Shown: positions 16,571 to 25,355, counted from the first letter of the stretch. The stretch is DNA of 64,000 nucleotides from Fibrobacter sp. (GCA_024399015.1 JAKSIC010000013.1:1-64000); one strand, 5' to 3'. Notes: a model not told the origin generated them from the sequence alone. Numbers and translations: made by a program.

Positions 16571-17551
16571 TTAGAACGGCCAGTAGCCTGTAGCCTTTAG
16601 AATCAAGTTCAACAAGTACAGAACATAAACCAGCAACAGGATAACACCGGCAATTCGATTGATGCGACCATCACCCTTGCGACGGAAGCCCAACGCCAAG
16701 AGCGACAAGGTAAGCACTGCCATCAACGGCATATCCCTGTAGAGAACATCCTGTTCAATAGCGCCCATAGGAGCAATGGTTGCAGCAATACCCACCACCA
16801 TCAAGGTATTGAAAAGATTGGAACCGATAATGTTTCCCACAGCAAGATCGTCTTCGCCTTTACGAGCCGCAGCAATAGAACTTGCCAATTCAGGAAGGGA
16901 CGTTCCGATTGCCACAATGGTGAGGCCAATAAGCAGATCGCTAACACCAAGGCTACGGGCAATTTCTACAGCACCCCAGACCAAGGCACGGGAGCTTGCC
17001 ACCAGAAGAGCCATACCGAGAACCAGAAGACCGATGGACTTGCCGAGGCTCATCGGCAGATCATCCGCACCTTCGTTGGTGACGTTCTCAGCCTTAGCTG
17101 CGTTTCTCTTTTCCTGCCAGATATTGAAACCCATGACGCCGAAGAAAACACACAGGAAAACAATACCGTCAACACGGGAAACAGAACCATCCAAAAGCAA
17201 AATGATGGAAAGAGCCGTTACCCCAATAAGCAACGGCAAATCCTTCTTAAGGACAGATCTCTGAACAAGAATCGGAGAAATCAAGGCCGTCACACCGAGA
17301 ATCAAGGCGATATTCGCAATGTTGCTACCATAGGCGTTACCTAGGGCTAGTTCTGGATTTCCCTGCACAGCAGAAAGGGCGGAAACAACCATTTCAGGAG
17401 CGCTGGTACCGAACCCTACGATTACCATGCCGATAAGCAAGGTGCTCATACCACAAAAGCGGGCGACGCCAACGGCGCCGTCCACAAATTTGTCTGCACT
17501 CCAGACGAGAACTATTAAACCAATGATAACAGCAATTGCAGGAATTAACAT
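16571..17551 (-). CDS. Ca2+/Na+ antiporter, CaxA/YrbG family
   Basis: 326 residues with about ten helices and the two alpha-repeats of the Ca2+:cation antiporter superfamily: GFGTSAPEMVVS...GNAYGSNIANI in the first half and AIGTSLPELASS...GNIIGSNLFNT in the second. The acidic residues needed for ion binding are present in both. It would export Ca2+ in exchange for Na+ (or K+) across the inner membrane. It starts 6 bp after the stop of the upstream barrel-like gene, so the two are likely co-transcribed. Confidence 0.9.
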   Translation of the reverse strand: MLIPAIAVIIGLIVLVWSADKFVDGAVGVARFCGMSTLLIGMVIVGFGTSAPEMVVSALSAVQGNPELALGNAYGSNIANIALILGVTALISPILVQRSVLKKDLPLLIGVTALSIILLLDGSVSRVDGIVFLCVFFGVMGFNIWQEKRNAAKAENVTNEGADDLPMSLGKSIGLLVLGMALLVASSRALVWGAVEIARSLGVSDLLIGLTIVAIGTSLPELASSIAAARKGEDDLAVGNIIGSNLFNTLMVVGIAATIAPMGAIEQDVLYRDMPLMAVLTLSLLALGFRRKGDGRINRIAGVILLLVYVLYLLNLILKATGYWPF

Positions 17552-17557
17552 AACCTA

Positions 17558-18529
17558 CTAGAGAACGTAGAAGGAAAGACCCATAATGAAGGAGCTGGCG
17601 GGATTGTCCAGACCGTAATCATATTCGTCTTCATAGAGCTTGTTGAGACCCATTTCGTAACGAATATCGAAGCTCAGCAACTTGTTCGGGCGAATGGAAA
17701 GACCAAGAAGGAGGTTCCAGTCAATAGAAGAACGCTGTTCAGCATCAATCATATCGAACTTGTGCTTAGCCTTGCTCTTGTCTACAAAGGAGAAGGTATC
17801 GGTCAGAGGAATGCCTACGCTGGTACCAATGCCGAAGGAAACAAAGGAACGAGGGCCCTTGAAGTCAAAGAGAACCGGAATGCTCAACTTATTCTGCTTG
17901 ATCTTGCTAGAAGTACTGTAGTAGTTATCATCGCTGGTAGAAGCTTCGCTCTGTTCAAAGAGCAAACCAATCTTCAAAGCAGAAGTGTAAGTATTCAAAG
18001 GAATATTGGTATGCAAACCAACGCGCCAGCTAATGCCGGACATATCGAAGTCAAATACATCTTCCTTGAAGAAGAAGGAGCCTACGAAAGCCTGAACACC
18101 AAAGGAAAGTTCCTGCGGTTCATAACCCTGGAGACGATCCATGGTCGTTTTCTTGGGACGTTCGGTCTGTTCAACGAAAACGGTCTTCGGAGCCGGACGA
18201 GATTCGATATAAACAGTCTTGACGGGCTGAGCAGAAGACTGGCCACCACGAACAGCAACAGGAGCGGGAGCTGCATCAGCAGCAGGTGCTTCTGCAACGG
18301 GAGCCGGTTCTTCAGCAGGAGCTGCGGATTCAGCGACAGGTGCAACTTCAGCAACAGGGGCCGGTTCCGCGACAGGTGCAACAGCGGGTTCAGCGGCAGG
18401 AGTCGGAGCTTCAACAGCTACGGGTGCCGGGGCCGGTGCAGTTTCAGCAGCAGGTGCTGCAGGTTCTGCAGCAAAGACTGTAGCAGCAGTAGCCAGCACA
18501 GCCATAATGCTAGTGAAACGAATATTCAT
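17558..18529 (-). CDS. Barrel-type outer-membrane protein with Pro/Ala-rich N-terminal region
   Basis: 323 residues from the ATG at 18529, chosen because GGAGGA sits 6-7 nt upstream; an upstream ATG would add six basic residues. Signal peptide, then about 80 residues of Pro/Ala/Glu/Val repeats resembling periplasmic spacers of TonB- or OmpA-like proteins, then from about residue 140 (YEPQELSFGVQAFVGSFFF) a PorT/OmpX-style beta-barrel ending in FIMGLSFYVL. Function unknown. It leads an operon with the Ca2+ antiporter. Confidence 0.78.
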   Translation of the reverse strand: MNIRFTSIMAVLATAATVFAAEPAAPAAETAPAPAPVAVEAPTPAAEPAVAPVAEPAPVAEVAPVAESAAPAEEPAPVAEAPAADAAPAPVAVRGGQSSAQPVKTVYIESRPAPKTVFVEQTERPKKTTMDRLQGYEPQELSFGVQAFVGSFFFKEDVFDFDMSGISWRVGLHTNIPLNTYTSALKIGLLFEQSEASTSDDNYYSTSSKIKQNKLSIPVLFDFKGPRSFVSFGIGTSVGIPLTDTFSFVDKSKAKHKFDMIDAEQRSSIDWNLLLGLSIRPNKLLSFDIRYEMGLNKLYEDEYDYGLDNPASSFIMGLSFYVL

Positions 18530-18671
18530 AAAAATCCTCCTTTTCAATGTTTACGAAAAATATACAATGTTTTGATTATCAAAACCCGTCTAAGGTTGCA
18601 CAAAATCAACTTTTTTTGTCAAAAAACCTTTTTTAGGTGCAAAAAAAGCGTTTTTTTCTACATTATCAAAT

Positions 18672-20213
18672 ATGAAACTGAATATCGTAGCTAAAGAATC
18701 CGGCAAGGCAAACGCCTCCGCCCTCTTTTATGTAAAACAATCTGTCCAATTTTCTGCAGTACTTTCTAATGAAGGCGAAAAGCAAGTAGATTCCGTGCTG
18801 ACCGGAATCAAGGACGGAGTCTTTGATGATCTGGAATTCCTTGAAATTGAAGGCAAGCCCACCATCTTTGTAGATGCAGCAAAAGAACGAGGCATCTCCA
18901 GTCTCGATCACTTGCGCATGGCAGCATATCGCTTGGCTCAACGAGCTGCAAAGAAGCAGATTCCCGTAGTAAGCATTATGCTTGCTGACGCCGCTAACGA
19001 GCAGTTCAAATCCATTGCCCACGGCCTCGCCTACGCAGACTACAAGTTCGATGCTTACAAGAGCGTTAAGAAAGAAGCCTTCCAAGTGACCTTCGAAATC
19101 ATCGCTGGCGAACACGTTTCCGATTTCAAGAAGATTGCGGAAGACGTTGCCGTAGAACAGAAGGCCATCGTTCTCGCCAAGAACTTGATCAACACTCCTG
19201 CAGCTGATTTGACGCCTGCAGATTTCGTGGAACGTGCAAAGACCGTTGCAAAATATACTGACGGCCTCTCCATCAAGGTTCGTGACATGAAGCAGCTTGA
19301 AAAGGAAGGCTTCATGGGTCACGTTACCGTTGGCAAGGGCAGCTCTCGCCCACCGTTTATGGTAACCCTCAGCTACGACGGTACAAAAGCCAATGCTGCA
19401 AAGCGCGGATCCAAGGCCGACGCTGGCAAACGCGAAGAAAGATCCTCCGAAGATCATCTGGTCATCGTCGGTAAAGGCCTTTGCTTCGATACTGGCGGTC
19501 TCTGCCTGAAGCCGCCTAAATCCATGCCGGAAATGATCAGCGACATGTCCGGTGCAGCCACCACCTTGGCAGCCATCCAGGCCATCGCCACCTTGAAGCT
19601 TCCCCTCCGCGTAAGTGCAGTGCTTTGCCTTGCAGAAAACGCCATCGGCAACACCTCCGTTCTTCCCGGCGATATCTTTACCGCAAAGAACGGCAAGACT
19701 GTCATGGTGGACAACACCGACGCCGAAGGCCGTTTGGTTCTGAGCGACGGCCTCGCCGAAGCAGGCCTCATCGGAGCAACCCACATCATTGACCTCGCTA
19801 CTCTCACAGGTGCCATGGTTCGCGCTTTGGGTTATGCTGTTACAGGTTTCTTCAGCAATGATGACGACCTGGCCCGCGCTGTGATCAACTGTGGCGAAGA
19901 ATGTTGTGAAAAGTTCTGGAGCATGCCTCTGGAAGAAGAATACGCCGACGCCCTCAAGGACAAGTTTGCGGACCTGAAGAATACCGGAAGCGACGCAGGC
20001 GCAATCTCTGCAGCATTGTTCCTTCAGGAATTCCTCCCGGCAAATACCGCATGGTCCCACTGGGATATCGCTGGCACCGCCTTCGTTTCCAAGAAGTGGA
20101 AGTACACCGAATATGGCGCTACCGGCTTTGGCGTACAGACTTTGATCGAGCTCGCACGCCGCATGTCCCAAGGCAGTCTCTGCAATTGCGAAGGCGAGTA
20201 CAAAGCCGTTTAA
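18672..20213 (+). CDS. pepA: Leucyl aminopeptidase, M17 family
   Basis: 513 residues, full length. The metal-binding and catalytic signature NTDAEGRL is at 348-355, preceded by VGKGLCFDTGGL with the conserved Lys and Asp. It is a hexameric cytosolic dimetal exopeptidase that removes N-terminal residues from peptides; some homologues also bind DNA. A short charged insert (about residues 240-262, Lys/Arg/Glu/Ser) precedes the catalytic domain. No Shine-Dalgarno is seen; TACATT ends 7 nt before the ATG. Confidence 0.93.
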   Translation: MKLNIVAKESGKANASALFYVKQSVQFSAVLSNEGEKQVDSVLTGIKDGVFDDLEFLEIEGKPTIFVDAAKERGISSLDHLRMAAYRLAQRAAKKQIPVVSIMLADAANEQFKSIAHGLAYADYKFDAYKSVKKEAFQVTFEIIAGEHVSDFKKIAEDVAVEQKAIVLAKNLINTPAADLTPADFVERAKTVAKYTDGLSIKVRDMKQLEKEGFMGHVTVGKGSSRPPFMVTLSYDGTKANAAKRGSKADAGKREERSSEDHLVIVGKGLCFDTGGLCLKPPKSMPEMISDMSGAATTLAAIQAIATLKLPLRVSAVLCLAENAIGNTSVLPGDIFTAKNGKTVMVDNTDAEGRLVLSDGLAEAGLIGATHIIDLATLTGAMVRALGYAVTGFFSNDDDLARAVINCGEECCEKFWSMPLEEEYADALKDKFADLKNTGSDAGAISAALFLQEFLPANTAWSHWDIAGTAFVSKKWKYTEYGATGFGVQTLIELARRMSQGSLCNCEGEYKAV

Positions 20214-20234
20214 AATTCACCAAATTTCCTAACA

Positions 20235-20266
20235 AAATCTCTAGGCTTCGGTCTAGAGATTTTTTG
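20235..20266 (+). terminator. Intrinsic terminator of pepA
   Basis: ATCTCTAG / CTAGAGAT stem with a GCTTCGGT loop (UUCG-like centre) and a T6 tail. Confidence 0.85.
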
Positions 20267-20368
20267 TTTAATAAAAAATTTTCAAACAAAATAAAATTTG
20301 CCTGTAAATTTTTTTTGATCATTTTTCACATCCGTTTTCTCTTGCACTACAATTTCAGATTTTTAAAC

Positions 20369-20428
20369 AACAATGTATTACTTTGTATTACACCATTATT
20401 CATATTATAAACAAAGTAATTCATTGTT
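20369..20428. repeat. Large inverted repeat upstream of the MACPF gene
   Basis: Arms of 18 bp (AACAATGTATTACTTTGT at 20369-20386 and its complement at 20411-20428) match at 17 positions around a 24-nt AT-rich centre. It lies between pepA and the MACPF gene, about 235 bp before the ATG, and has no T run, so it is not a normal terminator. It could be an operator, a cruciform or an RNA hairpin. The rest of 20267-20483 is AT-rich with nothing I can name. Confidence 0.6.
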
Positions 20429-20483
20429 AGTTTGTACAAATTAAGTTTAGTACACAGTAAAATTATTTTAACCCCTCTGCTCA

Positions 20484-20510
20484 TTGACTTTCACTTTTGA
20501 AAGTTATAAC
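20484..20510 (+). promoter_or_regulatory. Candidate MACPF promoter with palindromic spacer
   Basis: TTGACT (20484-20489) and TATAAC (20505-20510) are 15 bp apart. The spacer is almost entirely an inverted repeat, ACTTTCA-CTTT-TGAAAGT (20487-20504), a plausible operator. The leader of about 145 nt also holds a perfect 12-bp palindrome (CTGTAATTACAG, 20616-20627). GGACCT (20598-20603) can pair with AGGTCC (20643-20648) just before the ATG. Confidence 0.35.
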
Positions 20511-20662
20511 TCCCTATCGACAATTTCTTATTTAAAGATTACGATATTATTGTAATTAACTAAAAATTGTCGTAGTTACTTCAAAAAAGCAAATCACGGA
20601 CCTGTTGCATTTTTGCTGTAATTACAGACAAACTCACACAAAAGGTCCTGAGAAAAAAAATT

Positions 20663-23014
20663 ATGCCAAGAGTACTCCCTCCCGTAACAAAAGCGGGCGT
20701 AACAACAAAAACGAACCTCGTGGAAACATTTGAATTCCTCGGCAATAAGGGCAACGCCATCGTAAAGAAATACAATTCCATTTATGGTGATGGTGACATC
20801 CATACTGGTGACGGCGGAAAGGTTATCGTCAGCGCACTCGCCAACCTTAGCCAGGTCAGCTCCACAATCATTCGTTTGACCCTCACTTATCGCGTATGGG
20901 AATCGAGTTACTTCTCCAAGAGAGGCCGCAATACTGACTGTTTGCTCTTCACCGCAACAAAGGACATTAACGTATCCCGTTTCTGCACCACCACAGTCAC
21001 CTATAAGGGCAATGACAAAATTACAACCGTAACGTCTGTGCAGCTCGATGCATGCGCCGAAGCCTTCTACACCGATTACTACAACACCAAGGATTCCAGA
21101 CACGGTTGGTATCCCATTGACCCCAAATCCAAACTGGACGCCAGCTGGTACGGCACTGCAGTAGCCCCCAGCAACAGAGCTCAATCTTGGCTTCCGTTAA
21201 CATCCAACGCAGGCCAATTATTGGTGAAAATTGATGGTAGCGGCAGTGAACTTACCAATGTGGGCAATATTGGTATTAAGGGTGCCTTGTACATTCCTCT
21301 GATTATCAAATCCACAGACACCATCGTTACTACTGTTGACGACCAGGTTAATTCCGTCGTTACAACAAACAAGTCCTATGGTACTTGCCCCGTTCTCTCC
21401 AATATTTCCGACAATGTTTACGACGCTTTGGGACATGGCTACGACATGTGCCTGGGTTCATACGCTTGCGGTGACGACTGCAAGGACCCCGTCATGGATT
21501 TGGACGCATTGAACGCCTACAAGCGAATTAACGAAAGCAAAAATGTCAAGAGTGAGTTCATTTCCAACGAAGGTAAGACCTTCGAAGAATATACCTCCGA
21601 CATCACTAAGAAGCTTGAAATCAAGGCATCCGCAAGCGCATTTGGCGCAACCTTGAATCATCAGACCACAATCACTTCCAAGTCTGAAACTAGCAAGACA
21701 AGAACTTGTGCGTTCAAGACCGTCCGTGATTCCCTCCGCGGAAAGAAATACCAGATTGAAGGTGCTGCTGATTTCAACACCATGGCCTCCTTCCTCAGCA
21801 AGAATTTCTTGAACGACCTGAATCGAGTTTCTGCTGCAAAACTTGTTGAACAGTACGGCACCCATGTTTTGATGGGTGTATTTATGGGCGGCCGCGTTGA
21901 CTACAACTACATGTACGACCGTTCCGCCTCCAAGGAAACAAATTCTTCTAGCATTTCCTCTTCCACAAGCTTCTCCTGGAGCGCAAAAGGAATTCCGACT
22001 CAGGCTCCGAAGGAAAAAGGAAAGAGCTACGAAGACGAACTGAAGCAGAAAATACTCAACAGTAGTGACGCCAAGACAATTGAACAGTTCAGATTGGCTC
22101 TTGCTGATAGTCAGAAAAACGGCTCTCAAAAAACAGAAGCAAAAAAAGATGGCACTGGTGATGCTCCCAAGGGAACCGGCGGTTCTGTTTCCGTATTGAA
22201 CGAGGAATCCCGTAATTCTTCTTCCGCCATTGAAACCGAAAACACTAGATTCGAGCTCACCGTAGTTGGTGGCGATACAAGAAAGGCCAAGGCTTTGCAA
22301 AAGGACCCCTCTAGCGAAGCAGCTTTCGATAGCTGGGCAGACACTCTCGATATGAAGAATGATCCCATCTTCTCCGACTTTGTCCCCGGAACAATCTGCC
22401 CCCTTTACGAACTCATTCCTGCCGGCTACAAGCTGACTGCCGAAGCCGTAAAGAACGCCATTAAGGAATATTATAGAAAGAACGGCACAACTTTCGCAGA
22501 TCCCAAGCACGGTATTATGACCGTTCCGTTCTGCGAATATAGAGGCAAGGACGATTGCATTAACTACGACAAGGCAAACGGCGGCAAGAACGATGGCGAA
22601 ATCAGCACCCAAAAGGGAAAGAGAACTGACTGGCAAATTCGCGTTCAGCCCGTAAACTTCGAAGATGGATCCTTCATTTTCGCACTGACCCTGACTGTAT
22701 ACGAAGGCGGCCAAGGTGCGGGTAGAAGCATTATCCAGCTCCGTAAGCAGGTTCCTGTAAAGCGTAACTACATCTACCAGGCAGCCGACATTCCTACAAT
22801 CAAGGGTGTAAATCACATTGCCGATGATGCCTCTGGATCTGTTGTTGGATCTTGCCACGACTACATTGACATTACCGACTCTATCCGTAAACAGGGATGT
22901 CAGTTCATCGACACCGACTCTGAACGCGTATTCGTACGTATCGACGGTAGTGGCGATGACTACGGTAACATTGGCGTTAAGTGCAAGCTCAAGGTTCCGT
23001 TCATCTACTACTAA
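20663..23014 (+). CDS. MACPF (perforin-like) protein flanked by two copies of one accessory domain
   Basis: 783 residues. The MACPF signature YGTH-x7-GG is at 398-410, inside a domain of roughly residues 250-600 that also has the expected N-terminal helix-rich segment and a Ser/Lys-rich stretch that could be a membrane-inserting hairpin. It is framed by similar domains: residues about 42-213 (from GDGDIHTGDGGK to LLVKIDGSGS...NVGNIGIKGALYIPL) and about 644-783 (from DGEISTQKGK to VFVRIDGSGD...YGNIGVKCKLKVPF). No signal peptide, lipobox or membrane anchor is visible. MACPF proteins form pores; Bacteroidales members (BSAP toxins) kill related bacteria. A pore-forming role here is inferred; export would need another route or lysis. 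No immunity gene is recognisable nearby. Confidence 0.82.
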   Translation: MPRVLPPVTKAGVTTKTNLVETFEFLGNKGNAIVKKYNSIYGDGDIHTGDGGKVIVSALANLSQVSSTIIRLTLTYRVWESSYFSKRGRNTDCLLFTATKDINVSRFCTTTVTYKGNDKITTVTSVQLDACAEAFYTDYYNTKDSRHGWYPIDPKSKLDASWYGTAVAPSNRAQSWLPLTSNAGQLLVKIDGSGSELTNVGNIGIKGALYIPLIIKSTDTIVTTVDDQVNSVVTTNKSYGTCPVLSNISDNVYDALGHGYDMCLGSYACGDDCKDPVMDLDALNAYKRINESKNVKSEFISNEGKTFEEYTSDITKKLEIKASASAFGATLNHQTTITSKSETSKTRTCAFKTVRDSLRGKKYQIEGAADFNTMASFLSKNFLNDLNRVSAAKLVEQYGTHVLMGVFMGGRVDYNYMYDRSASKETNSSSISSSTSFSWSAKGIPTQAPKEKGKSYEDELKQKILNSSDAKTIEQFRLALADSQKNGSQKTEAKKDGTGDAPKGTGGSVSVLNEESRNSSSAIETENTRFELTVVGGDTRKAKALQKDPSSEAAFDSWADTLDMKNDPIFSDFVPGTICPLYELIPAGYKLTAEAVKNAIKEYYRKNGTTFADPKHGIMTVPFCEYRGKDDCINYDKANGGKNDGEISTQKGKRTDWQIRVQPVNFEDGSFIFALTLTVYEGGQGAGRSIIQLRKQVPVKRNYIYQAADIPTIKGVNHIADDASGSVVGSCHDYIDITDSIRKQGCQFIDTDSERVFVRIDGSGDDYGNIGVKCKLKVPFIYY

Positions 23015-23047
23015 TCTAAGAACAAACGTAATTCTTCCTTATGCAAC

Positions 23048-23076
23048 AAGGGTGGGCGCAAGCCCACCCTTTCTTC
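23048..23076 (+). terminator. Intrinsic terminator of the MACPF gene
   Basis: Perfect 10-bp stem AAGGGTGGGC / GCCCACCCTT with a GCAA (GNRA) loop; the tail is only TCTTC. Confidence 0.7.
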
Positions 23077-23306
23077 ACAGACGATCTTACTTTTGCGAAT
23101 CGTAAAAGGCTGTGTCAAGCTAAGACACTGTATACTTACCATGTTTATGACCATCCGCAGTCAAACCGCAGTCAAGCAGGGTCAGTTCAAGCGCAAATTC
23201 TCCCAAAACCGCCTAAATGTAGACTTGGGGCAACATTTGGGTAGGATTTAAACATTGTGGGTATACAGAGCCTCGTAAAAAAGTTACTTTTTGTGCAGTG
23301 AAAGTA

Positions 23307-23335
23307 TTGACAAGTGCCCAAGAATGCACTATATT
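23307..23335 (+). promoter_or_regulatory. lexA promoter with LexA-box-like operator in the spacer
   Basis: TTGACA (23307-23312), exactly 17 bp, then TATATT (23330-23335): a near-consensus sigma70 promoter. The spacer contains TGCCCAAGAATGCA (23315-23328). From memory, the published F. succinogenes LexA motif is TGCNCN4GTGCA; this site fits at all fixed positions but one (A instead of G). It implies autorepression. The remainder of 23077-23306 has only a short CCGCAGTCAA direct repeat near 23156. Confidence 0.7.
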
Positions 23336-23373
23336 TAGAATTGAAAGAATTCAAACCTTATTTGAGGTGCAAA

Positions 23374-24060
23374 ATGGACAAGTTTAATAACGAAAACGCT
23401 GAAGTTGAAGCCGGCGAAAACAAGCGCAAGGGCCTGACCCCCCGTCAGGAAGAAATCTTGGAATACATTAAGAAGTACTCCAAGGAAAACCGTATGCCGC
23501 CTACCGTTCGTGAAATCGGCAACCGCTTCGAAATTTCCTCCACAAACGGTGTCCGTTCCATTCTTGCAGCCCTCATCAAGAAGGGTTACATTAATCGTTC
23601 TCCCCGCCTCAGCCGCGGTATCGAAATCTTGAACACCGGCGATGAAGCAGAACAGACTGAAACCGTAAGCAACACCATTGAAATTCCTATAGTGGGCCGC
23701 GTTGCCGCAGGTACCCCGATTCTCGCTGTCCAGAACCTTGAAGGTACTGTTACCATCGACCGCGACTTCTTGGCATGCCGTTCCGACGTATTTGCACTTC
23801 GCGTTAAGGGCGACTCCATGATCAACGCAGGCATCTTCGACGGCGACTTGATTTTTGCCCGCCAGCAGAAGACTGCAGACCGCGGCGAAATCATCGTGGC
23901 ACAGGTGGACAACGAAGCTACCGTCAAGTACTACCATCCGGCAGCAGACCACGTGGAACTGCGCCCTGCAAACCCCAACTACCGCCCCATCGTGGTGAAG
24001 AAGGACAAGGACTTCTCCATTGCAGGTCGCGTTATCGGTGTGATGCGCAAGGTGAACTAA
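23374..24060 (+). CDS. lexA: LexA SOS repressor
   Basis: 228 residues from the ATG at 23374, which has GAGGTG 6 nt upstream and lies after the promoter; an upstream in-frame ATG at 23314 falls inside the promoter and is rejected. A winged helix-turn-helix ([28 protein letters not shown]) begins at residue 21. The self-cleavage bond is Ala112-Gly113 (VAAGTP). The Ser148/Lys185 dyad lies in VKGDSM and ATVKYY. It represses DNA-damage genes until RecA-stimulated cleavage. Confidence 0.96.
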   Translation: MDKFNNENAEVEAGENKRKGLTPRQEEILEYIKKYSKENRMPPTVREIGNRFEISSTNGVRSILAALIKKGYINRSPRLSRGIEILNTGDEAEQTETVSNTIEIPIVGRVAAGTPILAVQNLEGTVTIDRDFLACRSDVFALRVKGDSMINAGIFDGDLIFARQQKTADRGEIIVAQVDNEATVKYYHPAADHVELRPANPNYRPIVVKKDKDFSIAGRVIGVMRKVN

Positions 24061-24111
24061 TTTTTCTACGGCGCTTGCATACGCATGCGCTCACAAAATT
24101 TTCACACACAC

Positions 24112-24141
24112 AGGTCGTCGGTTTTACCGGCGGCCTTTTTC
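24112..24141 (+). terminator. Intrinsic terminator of lexA
   Basis: AGGTCGTCGG / CCGGCGGCCT stem with two G-T pairs, TTTTA loop, TTTTT tail. Confidence 0.85.
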
Positions 24142-24150
24142 TAAATAAAA

Positions 24151-24178
24151 AAAGGCGCCGACCCGAAAGTCAGCGTCC
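24151..24178 (-). terminator. Probable terminator of the DksA-like gene
   Basis: On the minus strand GGACGCTGAC / GTCGGCGCC forms an imperfect stem followed by seven T, 25 bp after the stop. Confidence 0.7.
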
Positions 24179-24203
24179 TTTAATTTGTTCTGATTGAAAT
24201 GAA

Positions 24204-25355
24204 TTAATCGTCCATTTCTGCGAGATCTTCTTCAGCTTCCTTCAGATCGTCTGCATCCGGTCCAATGATTTCATCATCTTCTTCATCAAGGGAGTCGCCC
24301 ATGCCGCCCAGCTGGTATTCAACCTTACGGGCTTCCTTGGACTGGCCAAGCTTGAGGATCATAGCGCATTCTTCGCAATAGCCCAAGTGCTTGTCGACCC
24401 AGAATTCCGGGGAGACAAGGTTACGGTTACAACGAGTACACATCTGGGAGGCAGCTTCGCGTTCAAATGCGAGATTCTGTTCTTCCAATTCCTTGAGGAT
24501 TCGTTCAGTCAATTCTTCCTGAGTTTCTTCTGCAAGAGAAATTTTGTGACGAATAGAAGCGGTGGGCTTCATTTCCAGATTCTTCATTTCAGAAGACATC
24601 TTCTTCTTGTTGGAACGATCTTCCTGTTCGTCAATTTCAACGAACATCACAGTCTTGGAAAGCTTCTTGACGCCTTCGAGAAGAACAGCGTAATCAGCAT
24701 CAAGGCCTTTCTTCGGCTTAGAATCGTCGGCCTTGACTTCAGGAACTTCGACAACTTCAACCGGCTTCGGTTCGTCCTTTACCTTCTTGCCTTTCTTTTC
24801 GGCAACAGGTTCAACCTTGACTTCTTCTACCTTCGGTTCAACCTTAGCGGAAGCCTTCTTATCAGCCTTTGCAGCCTTTTCAACCTTCTTCGGTTCTTCC
24901 TTTACAGGCTTAGCAGCCTTGGCAGGAGCCTTTGCAACCTTCTTCGGTTCCTCCTTTGCCTTTGCGGCAGGCTTTGCAGCCTTGGCAGCAGCAGGCTTGG
25001 CGGCAACCTTGGCAGCCGGCTTTGCAGCAGCCTTCTTAGGTTCAGCCTTGGCAGGCTTTGCAGCGGGCTTGGCGGCAGCCTTGGCAGCCGGCTTTGCAGC
25101 AGCCTTCTTAGGTTCAACCTTAGCAGGCTTTGCAGCGGGCTTAGCGGCAGACTTTGCAGCGGCCGACCGTGCAGGCTTGGCAGCCTTCACGTCCTTAGCA
25201 GGAGCCTTGGCCGGCTTCTTAGCTGCACTGGCAGCGGCAGTCTTCTTTGCAGGAGCTGCAGCCTTCTTAGCAGGAGCCTTTTCAGCGGGCTTCTTAGCAG
25301 GAGCCTTCTTGGCTACCGGCTTGGTTTCCTTGGACGATGCTTTTTTAGAACTCAT
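24204..25355 (-). CDS. DksA/TraR-like zinc protein with long histone-H1-like Lys/Ala/Pro tail
   Basis: 383 residues. Residues 1 to about 200 consist almost only of Lys, Ala, Pro, Val and Glu in KPAAK/APAKK-type repeats, as in histone H1 and bacterial H1-like proteins, and should bind DNA or RNA non-specifically. Residues about 265-335 are a helical hairpin plus a four-Cys zinc finger: Cys306, 309, 327 and 330, with the CxxC-x17-CxxC spacing of DksA/TraR. The C-terminus is acidic. Role inferred: nucleoid- or RNA-polymerase-associated regulator. The start is 3 bp after the cyclophilin stop, so the two genes are co-transcribed. Confidence 0.75.
   Translation of the reverse strand: MSSKKASSKETKPVAKKAPAKKPAEKAPAKKAAAPAKKTAAASAAKKPAKAPAKDVKAAKPARSAAAKSAAKPAAKPAKVEPKKAAAKPAAKAAAKPAAKPAKAEPKKAAAKPAAKVAAKPAAAKAAKPAAKAKEEPKKVAKAPAKAAKPVKEEPKKVEKAAKADKKASAKVEPKVEEVKVEPVAEKKGKKVKDEPKPVEVVEVPEVKADDSKPKKGLDADYAVLLEGVKKLSKTVMFVEIDEQEDRSNKKKMSSEMKNLEMKPTASIRHKISLAEETQEELTERILKELEEQNLAFEREAASQMCTRCNRNLVSPEFWVDKHLGYCEECAMILKLGQSKEARKVEYQLGGMGDSLDEEDDEIIGPDADDLKEAEEDLAEMDD
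25007..25150. repeat. 72-bp direct repeat inside the H1-like tail
   Basis: Two nearly identical copies of a 72-bp unit (24 codons of Ala/Lys/Pro/Glu) lie in tandem; for example GGCAGCCGGC recurs at 25011 and 25083. Such repeats let tail length vary by slippage or recombination. Confidence 0.75.

Noticed and set aside
20663-23014. MACPF gene as part of a mobile island or prophage
   Set aside because: No integrase, transposase, tRNA junction or repeats at its borders; neighbours pepA and lexA are core genes.
23314-23373. Longer LexA with 20 extra N-terminal residues from the ATG at 23314
   Set aside because: That ATG lies inside the promoter spacer; the ATG at 23374 has GAGGTG at good distance.
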